From: Ichthyophonus hoferi
Taxonomy: Eukaryota; Opisthokonta; Ichthyosporea; Ichthyophonida; Ichthyophonidae
Assembly (NCBI GenBank): GCA_002751075.1
Contig: NAOQ01000469.1
Span: 16,793 to 51,611, forward strand
Length of the DNA stretch: 34,819 nucleotides
Direction: 5' to 3'
Numbering within the stretch: the stretch's first letter is position 1; each line of letters begins with the position of its first letter. Positions 22,501 through 33,329 of this stretch are shown in pieces. A program made the position numbers and the translations under genes. Under the pieces are notes generated by a model. That model had not been told where the DNA came from and ran no database searches. It saw only the letters and a program-made list of their open reading frames with translations.

Positions 22501-24004
22501 TACATAGTTTGCATGTATTACATTCGCCAATGAGCCATATTAGAAAAAACCAATATGATCTTACGGATAAAATTGTATTATTTTTAACCTCATTCTAATC
22601 ATTCTTAATATATGGAGGTTCAATGCTATATAAACATAAAGTATTTTGTACAAGAGATTACATATTGGGAAGTTTTTTAGCTCAACAGTTATGTTGTAGG
22701 AGCTGAAATACTTCAATGTCTTCTCTATGGAATGCCATTATGATCATCTATCTCTGATCTGCTCGCCAAAACAAATTACTGCATATGTTTTAATTGGATG
22801 TTAGTGTTGTTAAAATGCAATTATTGGCCTTAATATGTATTAACACCGAACCTATCAGGAATTCACCGTGTCATTGGAAAAAGATGAGGCCGAGAAATGT
22901 GTGCCCTTCCAGGAAATTACTTTGATCTGCAAGAATGACGTGTCTTTTACAATGACACCCAGAACAGGTTTGCCCTCCCACCATTGGTCAATATATATAT
23001 TATTATTATGATGATTCCAAATCCACTTTATATGGACATAATGAGGTTTTATTCCCCTAATGTCTCTCTCTCATTGGCTATTTTGTCTTTTAAATATTTA
23101 CCATATCCTCCGCATTTACAGCTAATTATATTTTGATCTATATTATGATCTAAAATCCAATCAATGTGTCCCGTTGACTATTTCATCTGTTTTAATAATC
23201 CAATCACATTAGAGATATAAATATGTTCATGAATTCTTAAATAGACAGAAACGCGTAGATAGAAAGCTGAGACTATGATGGGTATGAATGAAGTATGTTG
23301 CTATTGGTCTATGTATTTTAATTTTAATAGAACGGCGTAGTTGGCTTGTTATATATATTTAGAACCAATTGAAAGAGTGCAGATGAAAAATCTCATTAAT
23401 GAGGCAAAGGTCTATAAGCAATATAAGCAATGTCCAACTAAAATAGCGACACTTAATTCCTTGCATTTATTTAAAATTAATTAATAATTTAATTGGACAT
23501 TCGCTTGAAGAAACCAATAGATTTATATTAGCTTTTAGCATTTATACAATTAACTACCGTTTATATCTAATATCTTCTATCTAGTTTTGTGTATCAAACC
23601 ATAACTCTTACTGGGCCAGTAAAATGGAACTGTTAAAATCACAACCGTAAAAGAGATTGGCGAGTGAATAGTAATTTTTTAACATTAAAAAAATATGATT
23701 TGATATTTCAAATTGCTAACACAATTTGCCTGAACCCTTTCAAACATTCAAATGTCTCAGAAGGAAAGTAGCCTTGTTATGGTTTCTAGCCAATTATTAT
23801 CTGTATGCTATTTAATTATTTTAATGCTATTTTACTATTTGCTAAGCTCGGAATACTAGTTTAATCTAGATAGTTTTTTATATGGCTATATATTTTTTTA
23901 ATTTATAACCAATTGTCACTACATGTGTAGTCTAAAAAGGACACAATTCTCACACCCTCCCCCTCTGTTAATTCACAGACACGATGACTGACTCCAGAGA
24001 ATAA
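16576..24004 (+). CDS. Cytochrome P450, microsomal type (CYP3/CYP46-like)
   Basis: Haem-thiolate monooxygenase anchored in the ER. Exons: 16576-16686, 17229-17448, 18145-18256, 18498-18707, 19073-19211, 19692-19794, 19945-20024, 20509-20568, 21158-21216, 21709-21850, 22219-22332, 22859-22967 and 23979-24004; phases agree throughout, 494 aa. Residues 3-19 form the hydrophobic signal anchor, followed by a PLAPGSLP hinge. Hallmarks: helix C W123-x3-R127 (EWKRHR); helix I A-G-Y-E-T-T-S (298-304); ExxR at E354-R357 (ESLR); PDRW (408-411); haem loop F-G-F-G-P-K-M-C-L-G with Cys431. Position 429 is Lys where most P450s have Arg. Exon 12 can instead read through to TGA at 23009-23011, giving 500 aa. 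The exon-13 version is preferred because of its strong pyrimidine tract and the AATAAA at 24069-24074. The substrate cannot be read from sequence. All essential motifs are intact. Confidence 0.92.
18760..18912. repeat. TATAC-rich satellite in P450 intron 4 with a perfect 43-bp duplication
   Basis: Pentamer-like TATAC/TATAT units fill the intron. The segments 18792-18834 and 18868-18910 are identical over 43 bases and lie 76 bp apart. Confidence 0.9.
19225..19470. repeat. TATACT/TATACCC satellite in P450 intron 5
   Basis: Degenerate 6-8-base units (TATACTTTA, TATACCCTA) run for about 240 bases, ending in three copies of ACTAAATATTCTATAC-like units. They translate into a meaningless repetitive frame. 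Confidence 0.9.
21858..22000. repeat. TATGGTATTA-like satellite in P450 intron 10
   Basis: Degenerate decamer units with the core TATTATATGGT start just after the exon 10 donor. Similar TATGGTAGTAT units occur near 26920-26990 and 30360-30480 in or near the large minus-strand gene. Confidence 0.75.
22428..22532 (+). repeat. Dispersed repeat within P450 intron 11, partner of 4738-4842
   Basis: Starts AAGCGTTCAATGTTTGTTTT and matches the reverse complement of 4738-4842 over its length at about 80% by eye. It is an interspersed element of unknown class. Confidence 0.6.
23012..23978. other. Probable last intron of the P450 gene
   Basis: Together with 22968-23011 this makes a 1011-bp intron in the preferred model; otherwise it is 3' flank. 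No other gene is seen. It ends in a strong pyrimidine tract before CACAG at 23974-23978. Confidence 0.5.
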
Positions 24005-24068
24005 GACAATACTTACTTTGATGATTATACTACAATATATGTGATACCAACAATTTAAAAAAAGTACA

Positions 24069-24074
24069 AATAAA
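24069..24074 (+). terminator. Candidate poly(A) signal AATAAA of the P450 gene
   Basis: AATAAA lies 65 bases after the TAA of exon 13, at a usual spacing for a short 3' UTR. I saw no such signal in the ~300 bases after the alternative TGA at 23009. Confidence 0.5.
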
Positions 24075-24154
24075 AATGTGCTAATGTAAATGATAAGCCC
24101 TGTAACAAGCTAATTAATTAATTTATGGTTTTTCATCTGTAGTAATTAGATGTT

Positions 24155-24220
24155 GTATAGCAATCTGTGGTAGTTCTAGTGACTTGTCCATAGGCTTCGG
24201 GATCAGATCAAATCAATTAT
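24155..24220 (-). mobile_element. Leader-type fragment of an LTR element (family B)
   Basis: On the minus strand this carries GACAAGTCACTAGAACTACC and then ACAGATTGCTATA, matching 32190-32256 and 33075-33141. Old fragment without coding sequence. Confidence 0.5.
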
Positions 24221-24392
24221 ATTATAATTCTGGTTGTCAGTGATGCTGAAATTCATTGCCTCGCTTTACTAAATTATTTAATCTATATATCTAGTTAGTA
24301 GTCTTTGTATTTTTTTAGTATTTTTACCTCACCCCCCAGGGGTGTCGCAAATGTCTGCAACAGGGGCCCATTATTATGGACTTTTGTTTTCT

Positions 24393-24748
24393 NNNNNNNN
24401 NNNNNNNNNNNNNNNNNNNNNNNNNNNNNNNNNNNNNNNNNNNNNNNNNNNNNNNNNNNNNNNNNNNNNNNNNNNNNNNNNNNNNNNNNNNNNNNNNNNN
24501 NNNNNNNNNNNNNNNNNNNNNNNNNNNNNNNNNNNNNNNNNNNNNNNNNNNNNNNNNNNNNNNNNNNNNNNNNNNNNNNNNNNNNNNNNNNNNNNNNNNN
24601 NNNNNNNNNNNNNNNNNNNNNNNNNNNNNNNNNNNNNNNNNNNNNNNNNNNNNNNNNNNNNNNNNNNNNNNNNNNNNNNNNNNNNNNNNNNNNNNNNNNN
24701 NNNNNNNNNNNNNNNNNNNNNNNNNNNNNNNNNNNNNNNNNNNNNNNN
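24393..24748. other. Assembly gap (356 N)
   Basis: Run of undetermined bases. Open frames drawn across it are artefacts. The left flank has a C/G-rich CACCCCCCAGGGGTGTCGCA not like its surroundings, so the gap may hide a repeat. Confidence 1.
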
Positions 24749-24850
24749 GTGTAACTTACAGACGTTCTATTAACGAATCAATCAGGTTGGAAAGATACTA
24801 CGCAACTAAGCAATCCTGAGCCACTTAATTTTAAGTACTTACGATTTAAA

Positions 24851-24880
24851 GGTACAATCGCGATTAACGATCTTGTAACA
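24851..24880 (-). mobile_element. Short LTR (family A) start fragment
   Basis: On the minus strand it reads TGTTACAAGATCGTTAATCG, matching the terminal 15-20 bases of the family seen at 4938-5000 and 15694. Very short, hence uncertain. Confidence 0.35.
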
Positions 24881-26039
24881 GTCTCAGTATTAACTAATTA
24901 AATTAGCAGCCCAGGGTAATGATTGGATGATACCTAGCTAATTTTAATAGATTTATAATAACAAAATATTAATAATGATAACCCTATAAGCATAACCCTC
25001 TGTAACTCGTGGTCTAACAGTAACGTATTATATTGCCCATTGATTGGCAATAATATATACATTAAGCAAGTTTAAGAATTGCAATGCACCAATGACAAAA
25101 AATCCCGCATGAAATAACTTCAAAACAGACCCTTCCTATGAGGAAGGACCAATGGTTATCTAGTCATTGGCTTTATAGGCTATGGTTTATTATACCTGTA
25201 GTGGCCATCAAGGCCTTAAATATTTTATATTTTATATTAATCAATCATCTGACCCCTTATGAACTAACTGGATTGGAAATCATGTCATCATCTTGCTGAT
25301 CTGTGAAGTCATAAGTTTAGATATAGATATCTATATTATAGGTATACTAGAATAACACTCCAATGTATTACAGTAACTTTTTATCTTTTATTGCCATTGG
25401 TAATCATATCATGATTGAGAATAGAAATATAGTAAACTAATGGAATATGGTGTGTTCTCCTTATGTGGACAAAAAACTATTACATCTGTCCTTATATAGA
25501 GCATATACTCTGCTTGCCGTGGCTGTTTGTGTCAAATATAGGTGTAATATACACAGCATACACAAAGTAACTATAATTATAATTATCTAACTAATTAATA
25601 CTTGGTTCTGAAGTATTCTATATATGAAATGCTACATTCACAATGTATAAAAAGTTTCTGTCTGAGACAGATTGGCGACACCTGATACTATAGGGATGCT
25701 GAATAAAGAACATACGTTCATCTATTCAGGACGATTTCAGGTGGTCCCAAGGTCAACTTCAAAGAACAAAAGCTCGAGATGATTAGTGTAGTATATGTTT
25801 GAAATGTCTAAATTAGGAATAGTATTTTGTAAAGATTTATAATATTATTTTTTTGTTTTGAAATATTGGCATGTTTTACAACGACTTGTGTCAGAAAGAA
25901 AAGGTAAAGGGCTGGGCCATGACCACGCCTAGAGACCTAGATGACAGCCCATCAGTTGAAAATTGAGAGGGAGTAAAGAAAAGACCCTCACCCCTGACCC
26001 CAACCTACCTGTGAATATTCATATTTCCTGATCAGTTAG
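24881..26039. other. Intergenic stretch between convergent P450 and large minus-strand gene
   Basis: No exon is recognised. ATTGG/CCAAT pentamers are frequent in 24900-25450. An LTR-like end with a primer-binding-like site is at 25440-25700. Confidence 0.5.
25440..25700 (+). mobile_element. Possible LTR end followed by primer-binding-like site
   Basis: A TATA-like TATAAAAAG at 25647 and a terminal GTCTGAGACA precede TTGGCGACACCTGATAC at 25672, the usual look of an LTR ending CA with a TGG-starting primer-binding site just after it. The left end is guessed. No internal coding region is recognised, so this is a remnant at best. Confidence 0.3.
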
Positions 26040-29000
26040 CTAATAAGGTAGCGCCCTGGGGGGTGCCAAACTGAGTCTCTTCTTGGTCTCAGGTCTGATT
26101 GGCCCCACAGTAGGGGGTGCCAATGATAATCGACACTTGGTTGGCTCCAGTGCTTTAAACTTATAAGCCGATAAACTGGAAGTTAGTGGGGCCATAGTGT
26201 TTGATTGGTGTAGATTGGGGGGTACCATAGAAAGCCTTCGGTTGGTTGGTTCCAGTAAATTATGATGGTTATTAATTGGATCAGGTGCATTAAAATTACA
26301 AGGAGCCAATGACAATCTTCGATTATCTGGAGTGGGGTAATTCATATCATTCCAACCTAAACTCTGTCTATGATTGGTGGTATGACGGGATGGAGTGGTT
26401 GGCATTAGAGTGATATGGGTTGTGAGATCACGGCGCGGTCCAAGAGGAAGAAAAGGATTGGCTAAGCGCATTGGTGTCTGATTGGAGCAAAAGAAAAATA
26501 AATTAAGACATAAATAACACAAGAAGTATTAACCAATTAACCAGTAAATTACTTGAGATGTAAATATTAAATATGGTGTAAGTAAAAAAAAATGAATTCA
26601 TGCCTAAACATTGAGAGAGAAAGGGATAGAAAAAAAAACAAATAACCAGTGTTCAATTTACATAAAGTCGGCCTACTTAGCCACCTATAGGAAAAGGGTT
26701 TACCCTGCTCTAACTTCTTCAATATGATTGGATTGGGAAACCAAAAGAGTGTATGTAATTAATGTAACCGAGTCAATGCCGTATCATCCCACACAAAATA
26801 GAAAGGCAGTACTGGCTTACTCTTTTTGGGGTAGTTGGTGGCTTAGGGCCAATTGGACGATCGTACGCCAGTCGCTGTGCGATTCTTCTGGGCGTTGAAG
26901 GACTGTACATAGATATACGGTAGTATGTGTATGCATAATAGTATAATAGAATATATGATAGTATGTATAAATGTCGGAACGAAAGAGTGTATTAGCATCA
27001 ATATACTATACTATATATATAATCAAATTACTAAAACAGCAAACAGTATATGACGCCACCATAATATACTATACAGCCTTTCTACCATTGTAAATTCATA
27101 CTATAAATATGCCAATAATTTATCATACACACCGTTTTAATATGCAATCTCTTGGTAAAACAATGAAAGTATTGGCTAATTATGGCCTACAACCAATAAG
27201 ACATCGGTAATAAATTATATGGAAGTGATTAATTATTTATCTAGGCGGTTGTACATCACATTAAGTGATTATATCCAATGGGTTAAAGATAACCGAAGTA
27301 GTGCTTTGTGTGATTGGATGGCATATTTAAGATAGACCATATGATTGGCGCGTTTATAGATCCAAGGGTATTCTATTGGTCATACCAACAATATATTAAT
27401 TGGTATCTGGTCGGGGATTGCTCGAAGTAGTCTGCCTTTAGTTTGCATTTAATAATAAAATTATCTTCGTTGATTTACAATAAGATAATTTTCCAATTAA
27501 AAACCGTGAAAAAAAGTTTTAAAATTATTTACAACAGAAACCATTAAATTGCAAAAATGGGAAAAAGAGAAAAAAGTCAATGCAAAGAATCAATAAGAAA
27601 TAGAAAGGGGGAAAGAATAGCTTACCCATTGGTCCCCCTTACAGAGTCAGAAGGCTTTGAAATTACGGATTGGTCTGCTTCCAATCCGGATCCTATCTCA
27701 CGAATAGGTGTCACATTGCTATAATTCCGATTATTGTCATGCATTTCATTACTAAGTCCTATTGGCTGACGATGACCGCTGCAACACTCTGGTTGGACCT
27801 GCGACCCCTCATTGTGTCCCTCACATTCTTCTTCTTGCACGGTTGTAATATTGGTTATAAACCCCCCCTGTACACGGGGTTTGATTGGTCGACATGAGCT
27901 AGGTGTATATACAGATCCACTCAGACTCAATCTGGAATTGAAATTTGGTTTGCGCGGCAGAATATATGACCCCCCTCCAGGCGGTGCAAGCCTAAGTGAA
28001 TCCGTCGTCACACACGCACCCTCATCATGTTGAAGTCTAGGATGTGATATTTGGTTGGCTAATTTAAACGGATGCACTCTTTCGGCCAATGGCTTGCGTT
28101 CACTATAAAGCCCCCCTGACCCTCCTGATATGGGTTGATAGGACCCCCCCAAGGTGTCACGCCTGGTTGATCGAGGCAGTTCATTGGTGTAATGACTCCG
28201 GGAAAAATCGGCAGAAGAGAGAGTGACCCGCTTATGGGCAGGGAGGGTAAATTCTGATTGGTCAGAATCAGGTTTGCTAAATTGAAAGGAGGAGGAGGGC
28301 CAAAACATTTCCAAATTTGGATCGGTAAATGTTGTAGATGTTACCATTTCGGGTTGGGGGGTCTTTTTAATGGCGGTATGAGCCAATGATTCTCTCTCTA
28401 GTCCTGTATTAAGATTTGAACATGATGCACTAACTGGCTGGGAGGATGCTGTGCACTTCATCTTCCTTAGAGTGTGTTCCACTGTAGCCTCTACTGTCTT
28501 CTGTATTATGGTCTGTAGATCGACAGTAGTTTGACCTTTATCTTCCTCTACCTCCTTCACTGCCGTCGGCTTTATAATATCATGCACCCTTGATCCAATG
28601 GGATCATTAGCTGCTTCTGGCTTGATGATTGGGTTCTTCAAAGAGGTACCGGTAACAATTGGTTCATCTTCTATAGTTACATGGTCATTGATAGTGTGTG
28701 TGATTGGTACTGATTCCGTCGTTTCTTTAGATAATTCTTTTTTTTTATTTAGCATGGATGCCTTGTATAGGTTGAGGGTGGGTCTGGCGATAGATTCGAT
28801 TGGTGGGCGATGGCCTACTTCCTTTATAGCGATATTGATTGGTTCTAAATCGTACATTTGATTAGATGAACAGTTAGAAATACTGGTGCATAACTGGGTC
28901 TCCTTAAATAATTTAGACGTTCCATGATTGGGTGTGCAGGGCAAGTCTATTGTTTTTTGGGGGTGCACAACTGCAGGTAAAATAGGAAATTTTGTGGTAG

Positions 29001-30204
29001 AGACTGTTGATGATTGGTCTGTTGATGCATCTAATTTACAGGGAATCTCTGGGGTTGGCCCTGAAGCTGAATCCACCAATGAGGGGGTAGAAAGGGTTGT
29101 GAGGTCAGATTGTTCCAATAGATTCTCATCCTTTAGACAGTATGACATCACCACCCTTTCCCTCAGGCTGCTACCTTCTAGTCTCTCCTCATTGGGTCTT
29201 TTACTTACATTGACAATATCTTGTAGTTCTCCATTGAAAGTTTCTGATAATTCCATTGGTTGATTATCTGTGTTATTTGGTGGAAATGCACGCCCGTTCG
29301 GCCCTACCAATGCCATGGTTTCTTTAGTTGTAAATACCAATGAATTTACTGGGTTCATTTTGGTTGGAGTGGTGTGGGAATCACGCAATTCCTTAAAGAT
29401 CTCGTCCATCTCGGCGACTATCTTGGTAATGGAACCCCCACTGTCGACTTTAATTGGTCGGCTGGGTATTCTAGGAGGACTGTTATTGGTACTATTACCC
29501 CCTAGACCTTCCTCCCCTTGACAGCCATTAGTCATATTACTGTTATCTGAAATAGGTAGATGATTGGTATCTATATCTATATCAGCCAGGGGTAGTGAGG
29601 GTAGTTGTTCATTGGCGCTATAATCCTGTGCATCTTTCATTGATTGGTTCAGCCCACAGCGATCTAAATCACTATTATGTGATAAGTACAAACGATCATT
29701 ACAATTACTGTCACTATAACAACAAGATCTAGACAATGATTGGTTACTATCTACATGATGTCTGTTAATGGCAGTAGAAGCATGTGCATCTACTTTACCT
29801 AAATCTATTTCATTCGACCCAATCATAGCATCCTCAGATTTTATGTTGGGCGAATCAGATGACTCGGTATGAAGAGGATATGCGACCCTCTTCTCATCCA
29901 TCCCCACCTCCTGGTCACACTGACCAATAAGAAGGGTCCTGGGGTTCTTGGGGTCATGTAATTTTAAATTGGGGTGTCTATCTGGCTGGCGGTCTACTCT
30001 CAGTGGGATGGAATTGTCAGATTTACGGGGGGGTCTATGACTAGTAGAAAATGAAAATGGCTTGGGTTTAGTAGTCTGTTTGATGTGCCGAGATCGAAAT
30101 TTCCGGATTCTTTCCCTCTCTTTGGCCTGTAATGCCTTAAAGTCAGGGGGGGGTCTATATGCATGGCCCTGTTTATTGGTGGGCTCAGCACTATGGAGTG
30201 CCAT
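26040..30204 (-). CDS. Large disordered phosphosite-rich protein (1032 aa), possibly a TPX2/NuSAP-like mitotic protein
   Basis: Three exons on the minus strand: 30204-27626, 26902-26821 and 26477-26040; phases 2 and 0 agree. There is no globular domain or membrane segment. Residues about 18-57 hold P-P-D-F-K-A-L-Q-A-K-E-R-E-R-I, a basic helix, then KPKPFSFSTSHRPPRK. This resembles the PF-x-F-x-T-x-x-R element of TPX2-type proteins and the P-x-F-K-x-L-H element of NuSAP; the likeness is short and is inference. The body is Ser/Thr/Asn-rich. Towards the C-terminus come RRDTL, KRVTL and SRLSL sites, HPFKLAN, CDK-type TPRR, TPKR and TPMR, and four copies of [R/C/K]-R-L-S-[L/M]-[A/V]-P at about residues 940, 967, 1002 and 1020, the last one near the stop. 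R-R-L-S fits Aurora or PKA consensus. The start ATG at 30204 is the first after an in-frame upstream stop. Function is unproven. Confidence 0.8.
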
Positions 30205-30786
30205 AGTCTCTAGGTTAGGGGGCTCTATGGCTGATGGTTGAAAATTATGTTAGGACACCCTGTATACCAGATAAAAAGATGTCAGTGGGGTTATGATTAG
30301 ATTTAAATATGAGACATGATTGGGTATCGTACTAGGTAGATGAGTGAAAATGTATATGTAGGATAGTATAATAATGCAATAGTATAATAATATGTATGGT
30401 AGTATATATGGTAGTACGTATGATTCGTGTGTATAATAGTATATATGGCACTATGTATAATAGTATGTATAACTGAAGATATGATAGTAAATATGTGTAT
30501 ATCAATATGTCGGTTTTATTCCCAATGTATGTATAGTTAATTATATACGAAAAATCTACCTAAGCACACGTGTATATAAAAACAAATAAAAAATAGAGAA
30601 GCGAGGAGAGAAATTGTACAAAAGAAAAAATATAAAAGGACGTAGTAAGATGTTATGGAAATACAAACATGCGTTGGTTAAACAAGCCCCATACAAATAA
30701 AACAAGATTAAAGGGTGCTAATAGCAGACTTATAAGATCAAAAAGGATAGGGTAGAAACTATCTACGGTCTACATAATATAACCAC

Positions 30787-30817
<31 letters not shown>

Positions 30818-32189
30818 TGTGTGCATTTAATTGTAATAAACCAAATATTAGAAAACCCAAGGTATGAAAAAGAAGTAACCTACAAATACAAAAAATATGT
30901 GTATAATGATCTAAGGCTGTTAACCCTATTCAATGAACCAGAGTAAAGTAAAGTGCAGGGTTAATCCCAGGTAGTAGTAGTAAAGATAGAGGAAGCTATT
31001 TTTCTATGTTATAGGCCAATAAACCAATAACATTACAAACCATATCACCTTTATTTTTCTCTCTTTTCTCCAAATAAATACTTGTACTCCTTTTTTTTTT
31101 CATTCTCTTCTAAACTGACTGATAAAGCAGAGGCAGTTAGGTATTGGACATGAACTTGAAAAGGAAAGAGATCCCTGCAGATTATATTATATATTATAGA
31201 AGGATAAGATTATGGTGGTTGACCTGTTCTTTGGTGAGGCGTTGAACGGAAAAGGTAAAACTATAATATTAATATTAGAAACAAAACCCATAACATACTA
31301 ATAGTAAATACGAATACTATATAACTATAATACTGATAACCGAAATTACCGTTGTTGGTGTGCGTCACAAAGGAAGTACCGATAACATATTTTGAATTCC
31401 CCTCGTAAACGACCATATTTGGTCTCCTATTTAGACGATATGATTCGTGTATTTTAGTTCTCTTGAATTACTGGTGAAAATGTTGTCCAATCGTATTATT
31501 GATTGGAGTGTTTTAAATTACATCAGCAAGATGATACCTTATTCACTTTACGCTGTAGTAACTTATTAAACTCCTTGGGCTTTGTGAAATAAAATAGCAA
31601 TTAATCCAGTTAAAAACTGAAAAAATTAAAATATTAAACTCATCGCACTGAAAACCTTAATATAAAAATGCAAGACAATGGTGCTGGTACTGCCTACTAC
31701 TTGGTAAATCCCTTTTATTTTCACCTCTCAATCACCTCCATTCTTACTACTTGTGCTTGTATTCTTTCTTCCTCTTCTCTTTTTTGTTTCTCTCTATTTT
31801 TTTTCTTTTGCTACAAGAACGTTAACTCCAAGTGAAAATATAGCTTGGCTGAAGTTCTGATAACAAGTGGATCATGAAATGATTGGTCCAATATTAGTTG
31901 ATAAATAACTGGTATTAACGGTTTTAACGGTTTTTAACCAGGTAAATTGATCTGTCAATAAGGATCTTTACGATCGGCCCCATTTTAACACAGCTACGAT
32001 TGACACCCGCGATGAACAAAGGTTGGAAATAGACGCCCGAGCACACCCGGCCATATGCGGCAACTCGGCATGCCTGTATACGTGTACAATATCGACATGA
32101 GCAAATACAAATACGTTAGTGACACAAAGCTTTGCTTTCATTTATTATATGCTAAACAACATCATATTATATATTAGAGTCCTGTTATA
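30205..32189. other. 5' flank of the large gene and intergenic sequence
   Basis: No exon is supported. TATGGTAGTAT-like units run over 30350-30480, an (AT)n run lies at 30785-30813, and a long C/T-rich tract at 31717-31816. A short phase-compatible minus-strand piece near 31215-31250 could be a 5' exon but has no start and no acceptor I trust. Confidence 0.5.
30785..30813. repeat. (AT)n microsatellite
   Basis: Perfect AT dinucleotide run of about 29 bases in the 5' flank of the large minus-strand gene. Confidence 0.95.
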
Positions 32190-32855
32190 AAACACCCAAT
32201 TGGCGACCCCAAAACTTCTGGATAAGTCATTAGAACTACCACAGATTGCTATCGGGTTATGGGCCCAGCATACTTTTACTGCGCCACTCTGCTTCGCTCC
32301 ACCACCTGTGCGATATGCTGCACCGCTACCCATGCAACATACTGCATCAAATCCTCCACTGTGCTACTCTGCTTCACACAGGAAAATGAGACTCCAACTC
32401 TACAGGAGAGCCGGCCTCTCGCGCTTACAGTATAATGGACCTCTTGCTCTACACCTCTTATTCGTGGGAGCAACGGATTTGACAACAAGATACCAGTTCT
32501 TGTCAATTTCTTTACATATTTTAATTTTTTGGACGTCCTCTGAAAGAAACCTGCTAGTTACCCAGGCCTTCAACTCGTTGGCTGTACAACTGGGCAAAAC
32601 TCTGACATAGCAGGGACTACAGAAGTCACGGAAGCACAACTCTCCATTGACTACTTAAGACAACAATCACTAGACACATCTAGCACAGAGTGATTGATAC
32701 AGAACACTAGACGTCCGTGTCTAGGTCCCGATCTCACGAGACTCCACTACCACAGTCCTCAAAACATGAGATAAAACCAGCACGGCACATCGCTGAGTCA
32801 AGTTAGCATCTTTTTATTTCTTTGGCTCTCCCTAACGTTTTAGCCAATGGGAGAG
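32190..32855 (+). mobile_element. LTR-element fossil: primer-binding-like leader to polypurine tract (family B)
   Basis: ACACCCAAT followed by TGGCGACCCCAAAAC at 32201 looks like an LTR end with a primer-binding site, and the leader block continues to about 32256. About 590 bases later a polypurine tract AATGGGAGAG (32845-32854) precedes an LTR-like start at 32856. The internal part is short and has no recognisable gag or pol; frames on both strands at 32145-32640 match nothing I know. It could be a non-autonomous or internally deleted copy, old and broken. Confidence 0.45.
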
Positions 32856-33084
32856 TGCTGCAAGACCGTATCCAATATGTAAATTGCGGAAGCATGAATA
32901 TTAAATTAATTTAGGTATTTCCTTTTATGACTATTAATCATTTATTATTATTAGCAATTACTATTATATATGTAATCTATTGATGATGTTAAATGGCATT
33001 CCAAAATGATCACTCAAAATTGAACCGGCCAATGGTAGAGGTTCTACGGCTGCATAGTATATAATTCTATTATACAACACCCAA
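32856..33084 (+). mobile_element. LTR-like segment (~230 bp), family B
   Basis: Begins TGCTGCAAGACC right after a polypurine tract and ends ACACCCAAT before a second, decayed primer-binding-like site. Its middle (TTAAATGGCATTCC, ACTCAAAATTGAACCGGCCA) recurs in weaker form at 14540-14580 and 33490-33545. It is fossil, flanked on both sides by internal-type sequence. Confidence 0.5.
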
Positions 33085-33141
33085 TTAGCAACCTCGAAGC
33101 CTGTGGACAAGTCACTAGAACTACCATCGGATTGCTATAAC
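33085..33141 (+). mobile_element. Second leader-type fragment (family B)
   Basis: Contains TGGACAAGTCACTAGAACTA and then CCATCGGATTGCTAT, matching 32209-32256 and the minus-strand copy at 24155-24220. Old and decayed. Confidence 0.5.
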
Positions 33142-33329
33142 TTTTTACTTTTTTCTAATTTTACATCTTACTATACCAGTAACATTTATTGTATAAAGAT
33201 CAAAAGTGTAATCTACAAGTTAAACTCTTGGGTAGTGTATATTACTTCAGGAAAAATGTTACTAAAAAAGGAAAATACATATATAAAACTAATTTTTCTG
33301 ACTCGTGTTTACTTTACTGGGTTTTATCT

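Noticed and set aside
24305-24819. Open frames of about 145 codons across 24305-24819
   Set aside because: They exist only because they run through 356 undetermined bases.
27670-29521. Plus-strand open frames opposite the large minus-strand gene
   Set aside because: They are shadows; the minus-strand model has splice sites in phase and coherent motifs.
32145-32640. Opposing frames of 60-136 codons
   Set aside because: They lie inside the LTR-type remnant, have no recognisable domain, and open on both strands.
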